Below are positions 29,591 to 42,626 of a stretch of DNA of 64,000 nucleotides, in pieces. A program made the position numbers and the translations under genes. The DNA comes from Clostridium sp. (GTDB taxonomy: Bacteria > Bacillota > Clostridia > Oscillospirales > Acutalibacteraceae), in contig JAISSW010000008.1 of NCBI GenBank assembly GCA_031272895.1, forward strand, positions 51,474 through 115,473, written 5' to 3'. Position 1 is the first letter of the stretch. The number at the start of each line of letters is the position of its first letter. Below the pieces are notes generated by a model, which made no database searches, had not been told where the DNA came from, and was given only the letters and a program-made list of their open reading frames with translations.

Positions 29591-30469
29591 ATGACAGACC
29601 GTAAGCAGCTGTTGAATAATGTAGTTTCCGCCATGGGCGACGCGCTGAAAAAGAACGATTTTTTTGCGGAGGATGCCACCGTTGCGGACGAGGACGGCGA
29701 GGTTTTTATCGTTATCCCCGGCAAGACGGATAGTCTGCGTGTTGACAGCACCGGCGTTAAGCTTATTTTAAGCTCCGTTGACGAGGACGGCAAGCAAAAA
29801 GCCCTGCTGACCACCCTGCTGGACCCGGAAACGGCGGACAAAAAGGATTGCCAATCCGCGGCAAGGGAATGCGCCGAGGTTCTGCGTGAGCGCTACGGCA
29901 AAAATGACGGCGAAGCAAAGCAGAGCAAAAACAAAACAGTTTCTACCGCGCAGGCAAAGGCGGGACTTGCGGCGTTTGACCCCAATACGCTTGCCAATAA
30001 GCTCTCGGCGCTGTTCCCTGAGCTGAGGGCAGCCTACCAAGAGAATTTAGACAGGCACGGCGAGTTTTTCAGCGAGGAATTCTTTAAGAAGCAGCACGGA
30101 GCCGAGCCGATTTTGGCGGTTATCCGCAGGCGCGACAACCAAAGGGTAAAAAAGCTCTTCAGCCTCCTCAACGACATCTACGAAAACGGCACCAGCGAGG
30201 TGCAATCGGTTATTGTTGTAAGCATATTGGGGCAGCTGAATAACGACGAGGAGCTTATCGCCTACCTGCTGGACTATATGTGCGACGATATGCAGGCGCC
30301 GGTTATTCATGTCAACCGCCTGCTGGCGACAGCTAAGGGCAAGCGCTTGCTGAAGAAAATGGAAAACCCGCCAAAATACAAGCCGCCGAAGAAGAAAAAA
30401 TCCTTCATGAGCGACCTTATGGCGCAATCAGCCGCCCAGGGCGGCGCGCAAACGCCAATGCCGTTTTAA
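29591..30469 (+). CDS. Conserved hypothetical protein
   Basis: ORF with promoter and SD; Lys-rich C-term; no confident family assignment. Confidence 0.65.
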   Translation: MTDRKQLLNNVVSAMGDALKKNDFFAEDATVADEDGEVFIVIPGKTDSLRVDSTGVKLILSSVDEDGKQKALLTTLLDPETADKKDCQSAARECAEVLRERYGKNDGEAKQSKNKTVSTAQAKAGLAAFDPNTLANKLSALFPELRAAYQENLDRHGEFFSEEFFKKQHGAEPILAVIRRRDNQRVKKLFSLLNDIYENGTSEVQSVIVVSILGQLNNDEELIAYLLDYMCDDMQAPVIHVNRLLATAKGKRLLKKMENPPKYKPPKKKKSFMSDLMAQSAAQGGAQTPMPF

Positions 30470-30474
30470 TTTAA

Positions 30475-33270
<2,796 letters not shown>

Positions 33271-33274
<4 letters not shown>

Positions 33275-34137
33275 AAGACACGATTTATATTCGCGGACTG
33301 CGGCTATTTGCCTATCACGGCGTTAACGAGGACGAAAAGCGCCTTGGGCAGGATTTTTTGATTGATATAAGCGCAAAAACAGATTTTTCTGCTGCCTGCC
33401 GGAGCGACAGCCTTGCGGACACGGTCAGCTACGCGGCGATGATAAAAACCGTGCGCAGGGTGTTCACAGCGCAAAAGCATGAGCTGCTGGAGCGTGCGGC
33501 GCAGCTGCTTGCGGATGCCATTTTTGAAGAATTCCCGGCGCTGCGCAGGCTTAAGATACGCATAAGCAAGCCCGATGCCCCCATTGCCGCGGACTTTGAA
33601 GCGGTGGGGGTTGAAATCACACGGACGGCGGCAAAGACTGCCGCGCCTAAGCTTGCCGTTGTGGGGCTTGGCGCAAACTTAGGGGAGGCGACAAGCACTA
33701 TCTTACTTGCACGCGACGCCCTCAAGCTGCTGCCGAAAACGCAGCTTAAGGCGTTTTCAAGGCTATACAAAACCGCGCCGCAGGGCTGCCAAAGCCCTCA
33801 GCCGGACTACATTAACGCCTGTGCGTTGGTACAAACGGGGCTTTCGCCGCGGGCGCTTTTGGGTGCACTGTTTGGCATTGAGGCTGCCTTTGGACGGCAA
33901 CGCCCCTACCCCAACGCGGCCCGCACATTGGACTTGGATTTGCTGTTGTATGAGGGCGCGGCGCTCTCCTCGGAGGAGCTAACGCTGCCGCACCCGCGCA
34001 TGGGCGAACGGGCGTTTGTTTTGGTGCCTCTCGGCGATTTATTCCCAAACGGCAATGCTTTGGGATACAAATTCAACCCAAAGCTACCACCTGACGGCGT
34101 AACGCTGTTGGATGAGCACACGTTGAATCCGGCGTGA
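33271..34137 (+). CDS. folK: Bifunctional dihydroneopterin aldolase / HPPK (FolB-FolK)
   Basis: LRLFAYHGVNEDEKRLGQDF (FolB); GLGANLGEA and RTLDLDLLLY, HPRMGERAFVLVPL (FolK). Confidence 0.92.
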
Positions 34138-34164
34138 CACTAATCGCAGTGCAGCATCTCATTA

Positions 34165-34710
34165 CTATTGTTGGACGTACTTATAAAGCACCTCGTCAAG
34201 CGGCACCCTTGCCACCGTGTTGAACAAATTTGTAGCCGTCATAATGCCGGCAAAGGCTATCAGCAGGGTTTGCTGCTCCGCCGTGAAGTTTGCCTGCAGA
34301 TAATCATAAAGCTCCTGCGGAATGGCGTGCGGATTTTTTGTGTACGCCTGCCCAAAGTCCATTAGGAATTTTTCTTGCTCGCTGAGCTGAGGGTGTTCGG
34401 GGTCGTCGCCGCTGTCCACAAGGATTTTGCGGAAGAACATACTGCAGATGAGGCAGTCGTTACCGCTGGAAATGGCGTAGCTGAACAGGCTAAGCGCCCT
34501 CTCCCCTATGAACGGCACAATCAAGTCCTTAAGCGCGTACCACTCCATGTAGACATCGAAGCTCTTTGGGCTTTGCAATAATGTGCGCTTCATATTGGTA
34601 ATGCGGCCATGCTTGGCAATTTGGTCATCATAACGCGCCCGAACCTCGTCGCTTGCGCCCTCATATTCGGTCATTGGGATAACAGGCTTTACATTCTTCT
34701 TAAATTCCAT
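34165..34710 (-). CDS. AhpD/carboxymuconolactone-decarboxylase-like protein
   Basis: CLICSMFF CxxC motif in all-helical context. Confidence 0.65.
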   Translation of the reverse strand: MEFKKNVKPVIPMTEYEGASDEVRARYDDQIAKHGRITNMKRTLLQSPKSFDVYMEWYALKDLIVPFIGERALSLFSYAISSGNDCLICSMFFRKILVDSGDDPEHPQLSEQEKFLMDFGQAYTKNPHAIPQELYDYLQANFTAEQQTLLIAFAGIMTATNLFNTVARVPLDEVLYKYVQQ

Positions 34711-34803
34711 TTTCGTCCTCCGTGGCTGTAATTGCTGCACCGCAAAAAGCGGCTATACCAATAGTATAACAAAAACCGGCAAGTGATTTCAAGTATTGCC
34801 GCC

Positions 34804-35664
34804 TCAGGCATTCTGCGGCTCAGCGTCGGCCGCCAGAAGCTTTTCAACCGCCGCGCGCCCGTCAGCAAGCCCCACGGCATAGAATTCATCAATCAGTTGT
34901 TTATCCCGGCAGGTCAGGGTTACGCCCACTTCACTGCTGGGGGCAACGACTATTGCCTTGCCCTGTGCCTCCAGCGTGTCAACATAGGCTATCGTTCTGT
35001 TGTAATTCTCGTGACGGTTTTCCACCGCCTTGCATATGCGCGGGAATTTTCGCAGCTGGAAGTGATAGATAAGGCTGAGGTTTTGGGGCGGCATTCTAAA
35101 GCCCCTTTGGCGTGAGAGCACCACAACGACCCTTTCGCAGCCCTTGCTCAGCGCCCGCACAACGGGTATTGAGTCCACCACGCCGCCGTCAAAGTAAAGC
35201 CCTTCACCAACACGCACGGGCTTGCAATAGCCCGGCACCGCGCAGGAGGCAGTCAGTGCGCTGCAATCGCTTGGGTTTATGTCCTGCATGGTGAAGTAAT
35301 GCGGGGCGGCAGTGTAAGCCTCCGCCGCCGCAAACTCAGCCTCATTCGGGTAGGCTGCAAGGGCATCAAAATCCACGGGGTCAAGCTCCAGCGAAAGCTT
35401 GCCGTAAATGTAATCGAAGTTAAAGTAATTGCCATGGCGCACAACGTTGCGCAAGCCCATATATTCGGGGTCGAAGCTATGCTCAGCATAAAAGCGGTAA
35501 TTCCTGCCCCTTTGCCCGGACGCAAAGCTGACAACGTTTGCCGCCCCCGCGGAGGTACCCACGGCGTACTCAAAGCTCAGCCCCGCGTCCAAAAACGCGT
35601 CCAGAACACCGGTGCCGTAAACTCCGCGCATTCCGCCGCCCTCAACAACCAAGCCCGTCTTCAT
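34804..35664 (-). CDS. Patatin-like phospholipase
   Basis: VVEGGGMRGVYGTGVLDAF, GTSAGAAN (GxSxG), DGGVVDSIPV. Confidence 0.92.
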   Translation of the reverse strand: MKTGLVVEGGGMRGVYGTGVLDAFLDAGLSFEYAVGTSAGAANVVSFASGQRGRNYRFYAEHSFDPEYMGLRNVVRHGNYFNFDYIYGKLSLELDPVDFDALAAYPNEAEFAAAEAYTAAPHYFTMQDINPSDCSALTASCAVPGYCKPVRVGEGLYFDGGVVDSIPVVRALSKGCERVVVVLSRQRGFRMPPQNLSLIYHFQLRKFPRICKAVENRHENYNRTIAYVDTLEAQGKAIVVAPSSEVGVTLTCRDKQLIDEFYAVGLADGRAAVEKLLAADAEPQNA

Positions 35665-35690
35665 TTTTTACCAACCCCAATTGTTATTTT

Positions 35691-38600
35691 TCACACCTCA
35701 ACCGGCTGTTCCTCAAGCGTACTGCCGCCGGAAACTGCGGTGGCGCCAAACAGCAGGATTTCACCCTCCGCAGGCTTGCTTGGCAGCAGCAACGACGCGC
35801 CGCCCTCCGGCACGGCAAGGCTGTAACGGAAGATATAGCACTGCTGCGCAATAACGTCGCCTTTAGCCGTGTGCATATGGGTTGCGTTCCACGCAAGGCT
35901 TGCGGGCTTAAGCCGTGCCTTATCCCCAAGCGCGGGCAAATCCCAAGCGCCAATACGCTCGGTCGCACTCTGCACCGTCAGCTCGCGAAGCACGCCGCCG
36001 ACAGCTGCCTGCGTGGTGACATCTCCGCCCGTGCTTGCCAACAGAAGCTGCACCGTGCTTGTCCCCTGCGGCAGCACAAGGCTCTGCCCGTTGCAGGCAA
36101 GCGCCTTGGTATTCAGCTTATGGCATACTCCGCCGCTTGCTACGCTTGCGGGGTACAGCTCAGCGGGGATGGTCATTCCGCCAATTGCGCCGTCCTTTGG
36201 CTCCGCCTGTGTTGATGTGATTTCCGTATCGCCCTCGAATTCAAGCGCCGTTGCGCTTACGGGTACTGCGGTCGTTTTGGGCTCCGCAAGGCGCAGGGCA
36301 AAGCTGCGCGGCTCATATTTTGCAAGGGAGAAAACCAACGCCCCGTCCTCTATTTTGAGCGTGGGCAGCTGCTCGTCCTTGTTCTTCGGCTCTTCAGATG
36401 CCCAAACCTCGCGCGCATCGATTATCTCCGCGCCAAGCTTAAGGCTAAGCTCGTAGTGGCTTTCGCCGGCAATCTCCTGCACACGAACGATTATTTCGTC
36501 GCTGTTTTGCGCCTTTTTAACGCAGCGTATTGCGGCTCCCTTATCACTCAGCTCGCCAAAGCCCCACACCGCCGGCAGGCTTGCCTTGGCGGCAGACGGC
36601 ACCTTAGCGACGAACGCACTGAGCGGCTGATTGAAGCAAAGCGCCGCCCTCTGGCTGCCCTCAAGCCCCGCGCCGGGGTGTCCGTAAACACCAAAGGCAT
36701 AAATGTTGCGCCCAAGGTCCAGCTCATGCTGGTGGCTATCCGGCAGGAAGGGCATTAGCGGGGTATGTATACCCGTAAGGCGCAGGGTGTTCTTATCGGG
36801 GTGGTCCCAGCCGTATTTGCAGTCGCTGAGCAGGCTGACACCGTATTCCGTTGAGGAAATATCCGCAAAGTTTTGCGCAGGAACCTCATAAAGCTTTTTG
36901 GTGCTTGTTCCGCGCTTGGCAATCCCCACACCCACGTCATAGGACGCAAGCTCCTGCGCCACGGAGAGCGGGAATGAGGTTTTAAGCAGGCGGCATTTGC
37001 TTTGCCAATCAATATCGTTATCCACACGCAAAACGTCGCTGTCCGCGTCCAAGCTGAGCGTTTGGGTAAAGGTACTGCCCTCCGCCGTGCGTGTTATTTT
37101 AAGAGCAACCCGCACCGGTCCTTGAGCAACAACCTCAATCACCGGGCTTGCCGCATAGCTGGCGGGAGCCTTCATTTGCTCCTTATAGCGCAGCTCCCAA
37201 GCGGGGTATTGCCTGGAGCCGTGGTACTTAAACAGTTCCATGCGGATTGGCGCGCTGAGCAGCTGGCGCTTGCTTTGCTTATCAAAAATCCCGCAGATAT
37301 CGCCGTTTGCGTCAATGTTGACGCGCAGCCTTGTGTTCTCCAGCCCGTCCGCACCGACTGAAAGCCCCTCGCCTACATAGGCGCTTTCTGACTCCCGGAC
37401 ATCAAACAGGGCTATGCCGTTTGCGGGTACGGCCGCTTCAAAGCAGATTTTCAGCTTGCCGCCCTCACGCCCAAGCGGCTGTGACGGCACTTCCTTGCCG
37501 TTGCTGTCATACACACGGGCATAGTCGCCGTTAAGCTCAACAAGCGCGGTGGCAAGCTCGCGGCGCTCATACGCCGTGGGGTTTGCAACGGCAACGCAGA
37601 TTCCCTGAACAAAGCCTGCGTCCATCTGTGAAGTGATTGCCCCTACGGCGGCGGTGTATGCCTGCTGCAGCTGATTGAGGGAAAGGGCATAGTCGTTCCA
37701 GCTGCGCTGATAAACCCTTGCAAGGCTGGTGCCGGTCAGGTCGTCATGGAACTGGTGCGCAATCAGGCGTTTCCAGGCTGTATCTAACAGCTCCTGCGGG
37801 TATTCCTGTGCGCCAAGCCAAGCCGCGGCAACGGCAAAGCGCTCGGCGGCGTCCGCAAGCCATTCGCCTTTCTTGTTCCAACGCTTGCCGATTGCGCGGG
37901 AGGTGTAGCAGCCAACGCCGTGGTTTGTGGAAATCAGCTCGCCCGTGAACAGTGGCAGCTTTGACAGCTTTTCCGGCGTAAGGCAAGACTCAAAATCGCG
38001 GAACACCCTATCAGCCGATGAAGAAATAACCTCAATCTCCTTGGAATTATTCTCGGCAAGCTCCTCCTGCAGCGCCGCAACGCAGTATTCCTTAGGCGCT
38101 CCGCCTATGTCGCCGGTGCCGTAAAACAAATATGTTGCGGGCAGACCGTATTTTGCCATGTTTTCCTTTAGCTTTTTAAGCGCCTTTTTGTGCTTGCGGA
38201 ACTTTTTTGGGCGTCCGACATAGCTCAGCGCATTGAGCGAGGCGAAGATTTCCTTGCCGTCAACGCCCTGCCAGCGTCCCAGGTCAAAGGGAATACCCAC
38301 AGAGCTTGACCATGTGAGCTTTTGCGTTGTGAACCCGTTGAGGTTTGCGTGCGCCGCTATAGTCGGCAGCTGAGTGCCAAAACCGAAGCAGTCAGGCAGA
38401 AAAATATCCTTGCTGCGCTTGCCGAATTTTTTATCGAAGTAATCGTTACCGTAAAGAATATTGCGGAACATTGCCTCCGCAGAGGGAATATTGACGTCGC
38501 CGTTCTCGTAGCTGGAGCCGGTCACATTCCAGCGCCCCGTTGCAACATATTCCTTTAGCTTTTCAAACAGCTCCGGGTAATACTCCTCCATCAGCTCGTA

Positions 38601-38780
38601 GCGATAGCTGCCCTCGAAGCTAAAGGTATAATCCGGGTATTTTTCAAACAGCCTGAAGTTATCCTGCAGGGTGTTGAGTATATACTCCCTGATTGTGGTT
38701 TCAAAATCCCAGTTCCACACGGTGTCAAGGTGGGCGGTGGCCACGGCATATATGCCCGGCTTTTCGAAAGGCTTCTGCAT
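35691..38780 (-). CDS. Alpha-mannosidase, GH38 family
   Basis: ATAHLDTVWNWDFETTIREYI, DIFLPDCFGFG, AHQFHDDLTGTS. Confidence 0.9.
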   Translation of the reverse strand: MQKPFEKPGIYAVATAHLDTVWNWDFETTIREYILNTLQDNFRLFEKYPDYTFSFEGSYRYELMEEYYPELFEKLKEYVATGRWNVTGSSYENGDVNIPSAEAMFRNILYGNDYFDKKFGKRSKDIFLPDCFGFGTQLPTIAAHANLNGFTTQKLTWSSSVGIPFDLGRWQGVDGKEIFASLNALSYVGRPKKFRKHKKALKKLKENMAKYGLPATYLFYGTGDIGGAPKEYCVAALQEELAENNSKEIEVISSSADRVFRDFESCLTPEKLSKLPLFTGELISTNHGVGCYTSRAIGKRWNKKGEWLADAAERFAVAAAWLGAQEYPQELLDTAWKRLIAHQFHDDLTGTSLARVYQRSWNDYALSLNQLQQAYTAAVGAITSQMDAGFVQGICVAVANPTAYERRELATALVELNGDYARVYDSNGKEVPSQPLGREGGKLKICFEAAVPANGIALFDVRESESAYVGEGLSVGADGLENTRLRVNIDANGDICGIFDKQSKRQLLSAPIRMELFKYHGSRQYPAWELRYKEQMKAPASYAASPVIEVVAQGPVRVALKITRTAEGSTFTQTLSLDADSDVLRVDNDIDWQSKCRLLKTSFPLSVAQELASYDVGVGIAKRGTSTKKLYEVPAQNFADISSTEYGVSLLSDCKYGWDHPDKNTLRLTGIHTPLMPFLPDSHQHELDLGRNIYAFGVYGHPGAGLEGSQRAALCFNQPLSAFVAKVPSAAKASLPAVWGFGELSDKGAAIRCVKKAQNSDEIIVRVQEIAGESHYELSLKLGAEIIDAREVWASEEPKNKDEQLPTLKIEDGALVFSLAKYEPRSFALRLAEPKTTAVPVSATALEFEGDTEITSTQAEPKDGAIGGMTIPAELYPASVASGGVCHKLNTKALACNGQSLVLPQGTSTVQLLLASTGGDVTTQAAVGGVLRELTVQSATERIGAWDLPALGDKARLKPASLAWNATHMHTAKGDVIAQQCYIFRYSLAVPEGGASLLLPSKPAEGEILLFGATAVSGGSTLEEQPVEV

Positions 38781-38898
38781 TTTTTGTCCCCCAATGTGAT
38801 TGTTATTGCTCGTCCGAAATTGTTATTAGTTGGTATTTTAGCACATACCGAAGAAAATTACAACATTTTCAGCCACTTTTGCCACCAAAGGCGCCAAT

Positions 38899-38927
38899 TT
38901 GCAAAATCCGCCCATTTGTAGTATAAT
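38899..38927 (+). promoter_or_regulatory. Sigma-A promoter of smc
   Basis: TTGCAA - 17 nt - TATAAT. Confidence 0.65.
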
Positions 38928-38964
38928 ATTTTGTCTTTATTATCAATCACGGCAAGGAGAAGCT

Positions 38965-41900
38965 ATGACCCTAACAGGGCTGGATTTACAGGGCTTTAAG
39001 TCCTTCCCCGACCGCACCTCGCTGCGCTTTGGGGAGGGAATTACCGGCGTTGTCGGTCCAAACGGCTCCGGCAAAAGCAATATTGCCGACGCGGTGCGCT
39101 GGGTGCTTGGCGAGCAATCAACAAAGTCCCTGCGCGGCGCCAGAATGGAGGACGTTATCTTCAGCGGCACGGACGCAAGGCGGGCGCAGGGCTTTGCCCA
39201 GGTTACGCTGCATTTAGATAACCGCTCCCGCACCCTGCCCCGCGACGAGGACGAGGTAAGCGTAACACGCAAGTACTACCGCTCCGGCGAAAGCGAATAC
39301 CTGCTGGGCGGCGAAACAGTGCGCCTGAAGGATATACACGAGCTGTTTATGGACACCGGGCTTGGCCGCGGCGGCTACTCGATGGTCAGCCAGGGGCGCG
39401 TTGCGGATTTGGTTTCCTCCCGCAGCAGGGAGCGCCGCGAAATGCTGGAGGAGGCCGCGGGCATCTCCCACTTCCGTTCTCGGCGGCAGGACGCCGAGCG
39501 CCGCCTTGCACAAACAGAGGAGAACCTAATTCGCCTGCGGGATATTCTGGCGGAGCTTGAGGCTCGGGTGGGACCGCTTAAGGCCCAAAGCGAAAAAGCA
39601 AGGCAATACCTTGCGCTGGCTGAAAAGAAAAAAGCGTTGGAGATTGCCATTTGGCTCTACGGCATAGATAAAAACCGCGTTAAGCTGAAGGAGCAGGAGC
39701 ATAAGCTGCACCTTGCAGGGCTGCAATATGCGGACTTAGAACAGGAACTTAACGAGCTTGCCGCCAAGATTGAGGGAGCGCTTGGCGAAACACAGTCAAT
39801 TACCGCGCGGATTGAGCATTTACAATCCGGCGCGGCGCGGCGAGAGGAAGAGGCGCTGGGGCTTGAGGCTCAGGTTTCCGTTGCGGAAAACTCAATCGCC
39901 CACCACAGGGCCGCGATCGCGCGCTTGGAGCAGGACAAGGCACAGGCGGCGGACACCTTGGCGGAGCTTGCGGGGCAAGCCGCAGCCTTAGAGGCTGAAA
40001 TTGCCGCCATGGACGAGAACCTTGCCGCGGGCGAAAAAGAGCTTGCGGCGCTGACGGAGAACACAGAGGCCCTGCGGCGGGAGAGGGAAAAGCTTTTTGA
40101 CGAGGACAAGGAGCTTGCCGACACAATTGCCTCAGAACAGGAAAAATCCCACGCCATAGAGCTTGAGCGCACCCGTGTGCACTCCGCGCAGGACGAAACA
40201 CGGGAGCGGCTTGCACTGTTGGAAAGCGACGCGGACGAACGCGACGGCAAAATCCTTGCGCTGGAGGAGGAAGAAAAGCAGGCGGCAGAGCTGTTAACCG
40301 CCGCGCGGGAAAAAGCGCAGGGCTGCGGGAACGCAATCGCCGGGCATGAAATGCTGCTGCAAAGCAAGCAGAAGAAAGCGGAAAGGCTGCGTGCCGCGCT
40401 TGAAACCCTTGCCATGGAGGCGCAAAAAAAGCAAAGCCGCCTGCACCTTTTGGAGGAGCTTGAGCGCAACATGGAGGGCTACGGCGGTGCCGTAAGAGCT
40501 ATACTTCAGGCGGGCAAGCATGGCACGCTGCGCGGGGTACACGGGACGCTCAGCCAGCTAATCAGCGTGGAAGAAAAATATACCCTTGCAATAGAAACTG
40601 CCCTTGGCGCGGCAATGCAGTTTGTTGTGCTGGATTCCGACGAGGACGCAAAGCGGGCGGTACGTTTGCTGCAGGAGAACAGGGCGGGGCGCGCCACCTT
40701 CCTGCCGCTTAACACAATACGCGGGCGGGAGCTTAACGAGCGCGGCATTGAGGACACGGCAGGCTACATTGCCCACGCACACCGGCTGACGAAAGCAGAT
40801 AAACGCTACGACGAAATACTTTTGGCGCAGCTTGGGCGCACCATTGTTTGTGACACGATTGAAAACGCGCTTGCAATGGCACGAAGGTTCTCCCACAGGT
40901 TCAGGATTGTAACCTTGGACGGGCAGGTGCTTAACGCCGGCGGAAGCATTACAGGCGGCTCAAAGATACAGGGCGCGGGCTTTTTAACCCGTCAGGCGGA
41001 AATAAGCGCCCTGCGGCGGGAGCTTACGGCGGGTGAGGCTGAGCTTAACAAGGCGCAGGGCGAACACAGCGCCGCCCAAAGCGAAGCAGCCGCCGCCCTT
41101 GCGGCCCTTGACGGCGCAAAAGCGGATTGGCAAAACGCCACAGAGGAACAGCTCCGCCACGAAAGCTCCCACAGGCTTGCCGCCGAGCGCCTGCAAAGCG
41201 CAAAGAGCGCCCGTGACAACATGGAGCGTGAGCGCGAGAGCGCCACTCTTCGCCTTGAGGAGCTTGCAGTCCAAGACAGGGAGCTTGCCGCGGCGCTTGA
41301 CGCCCAAGAGGCTGTGGTGGACTCTCTGACCCAAAAGAGGTACGCCCTTGAGGACAACCGCTCCGAGGCACTGGACAGGCTTGAGGACGCCGCTCACACA
41401 GAGCAGGCGCTGCGCCTTCGCTTGGCGGAGGGACACAAGGAGCTTGACGCAAAGGGTGAGGCGCTTGAGCAGCTGCGTCTGCGCGCCGCCTCACACAACA
41501 AGCGTACCGAGGGCTTGGACGCGGAAATTGCCGGCATTGAGGCGAGCATTGACGAAGCTAAGGGGGTTATTTCCGCCCTGAGCGAGCAAATAGCAGCCCT
41601 GCGCAACGACAGCGGCGGCAGCAAGGACGAGATTGCCGCGCTGCTGGAGGAGCGCTCCGGCAAGGAGGCACAGGGAATACGCCTGCGCGCAAGGGAAAGG
41701 GAGCTTAGCTCCTCCAGAGAGGGCTTGGGCGGTGAAATCGCACGCCTTGAGGAGCGCCGTAACGCCCTGCAAAATACGATAAACGAAACGCAAAACAAGC
41801 TCTTTGACGAATATCAGCTGACTGAGCGCGAGGCACAAGGCGTCAACGCCAATGGTCTGCCCGAAAGCCTGCTTGGCATGGACAAAGCTGAGCTTGCCCG

Positions 41901-42591
41901 CAAAACCCCGGCGGAGCAAAACGCTCTGGCGCAAAGGCTGTTGGATTCAGTGAAGCAGAAGATTAGGGGCCTGGGCAGCGTCAATCTCTCGGCGGTGGAG
42001 GAATACAAGGAGGTCAGCGAACGCTATGAATTCATGACGGCGCAGTGCGCGGACGTTGAGGAATCGCGGCAGGAGCTGGGGCGGCTGATACGGGAGCTTA
42101 CAGGCAAAATGAGCGAGCGCTTCCGCGAACAATTCCACAGGGTTCAGGACACCTTTTCACAAACCTTTGCGGAGCTTTTCGGCGGCGGCAGAGCGGAGCT
42201 TGAGCTTGACGACCCGCTTGACCCCCTGGAGTGTGAAGTGCTGCTTAAGGTTCAACCTCCCGGCAAAAATGTGCAGAACATAGACCTTCTCTCCGGCGGG
42301 GAAAAGGGGCTTGCCGCAATTGCGCTGCTGTTTGCCATATTAAAAATCAACCCGGCGCCATTCTGCATTTTTGACGAGGTTGAGGCGGCGCTTGACGATG
42401 TTAATGTAACACGCTACGCAAAATATGTGCGCAAAATGTGCGGCGCAACACAGTTTATCCTCATCACGCACCGGCGCGGCACCATGGAAGAGGCGGACGT
42501 GCTTTACGGCGTCACAATGCAGGAGGAAGGAGTTTCCAAGCTGCTTGAGATGCACACAACGGAGCTTGCCAAGGAGCTTGGCATAGAATAA
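38965..42591 (+). CDS. smc: Chromosome segregation protein SMC
   Basis: GPNGSGKSNIADAVRWVLGEQS, long coiled coils, hinge, LLSGGEKGLAAIALLFAI, FDEVEAALDDVN. Confidence 0.97.
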   Translation: MTLTGLDLQGFKSFPDRTSLRFGEGITGVVGPNGSGKSNIADAVRWVLGEQSTKSLRGARMEDVIFSGTDARRAQGFAQVTLHLDNRSRTLPRDEDEVSVTRKYYRSGESEYLLGGETVRLKDIHELFMDTGLGRGGYSMVSQGRVADLVSSRSRERREMLEEAAGISHFRSRRQDAERRLAQTEENLIRLRDILAELEARVGPLKAQSEKARQYLALAEKKKALEIAIWLYGIDKNRVKLKEQEHKLHLAGLQYADLEQELNELAAKIEGALGETQSITARIEHLQSGAARREEEALGLEAQVSVAENSIAHHRAAIARLEQDKAQAADTLAELAGQAAALEAEIAAMDENLAAGEKELAALTENTEALRREREKLFDEDKELADTIASEQEKSHAIELERTRVHSAQDETRERLALLESDADERDGKILALEEEEKQAAELLTAAREKAQGCGNAIAGHEMLLQSKQKKAERLRAALETLAMEAQKKQSRLHLLEELERNMEGYGGAVRAILQAGKHGTLRGVHGTLSQLISVEEKYTLAIETALGAAMQFVVLDSDEDAKRAVRLLQENRAGRATFLPLNTIRGRELNERGIEDTAGYIAHAHRLTKADKRYDEILLAQLGRTIVCDTIENALAMARRFSHRFRIVTLDGQVLNAGGSITGGSKIQGAGFLTRQAEISALRRELTAGEAELNKAQGEHSAAQSEAAAALAALDGAKADWQNATEEQLRHESSHRLAAERLQSAKSARDNMERERESATLRLEELAVQDRELAAALDAQEAVVDSLTQKRYALEDNRSEALDRLEDAAHTEQALRLRLAEGHKELDAKGEALEQLRLRAASHNKRTEGLDAEIAGIEASIDEAKGVISALSEQIAALRNDSGGSKDEIAALLEERSGKEAQGIRLRARERELSSSREGLGGEIARLEERRNALQNTINETQNKLFDEYQLTEREAQGVNANGLPESLLGMDKAELARKTPAEQNALAQRLLDSVKQKIRGLGSVNLSAVEEYKEVSERYEFMTAQCADVEESRQELGRLIRELTGKMSERFREQFHRVQDTFSQTFAELFGGGRAELELDDPLDPLECEVLLKVQPPGKNVQNIDLLSGGEKGLAAIALLFAILKINPAPFCIFDEVEAALDDVNVTRYAKYVRKMCGATQFILITHRRGTMEEADVLYGVTMQEEGVSKLLEMHTTELAKELGIE

Positions 42592-42626
42592 CAAGGCTTT
42601 TTTACCACGCAAAGGAGTAAACAATT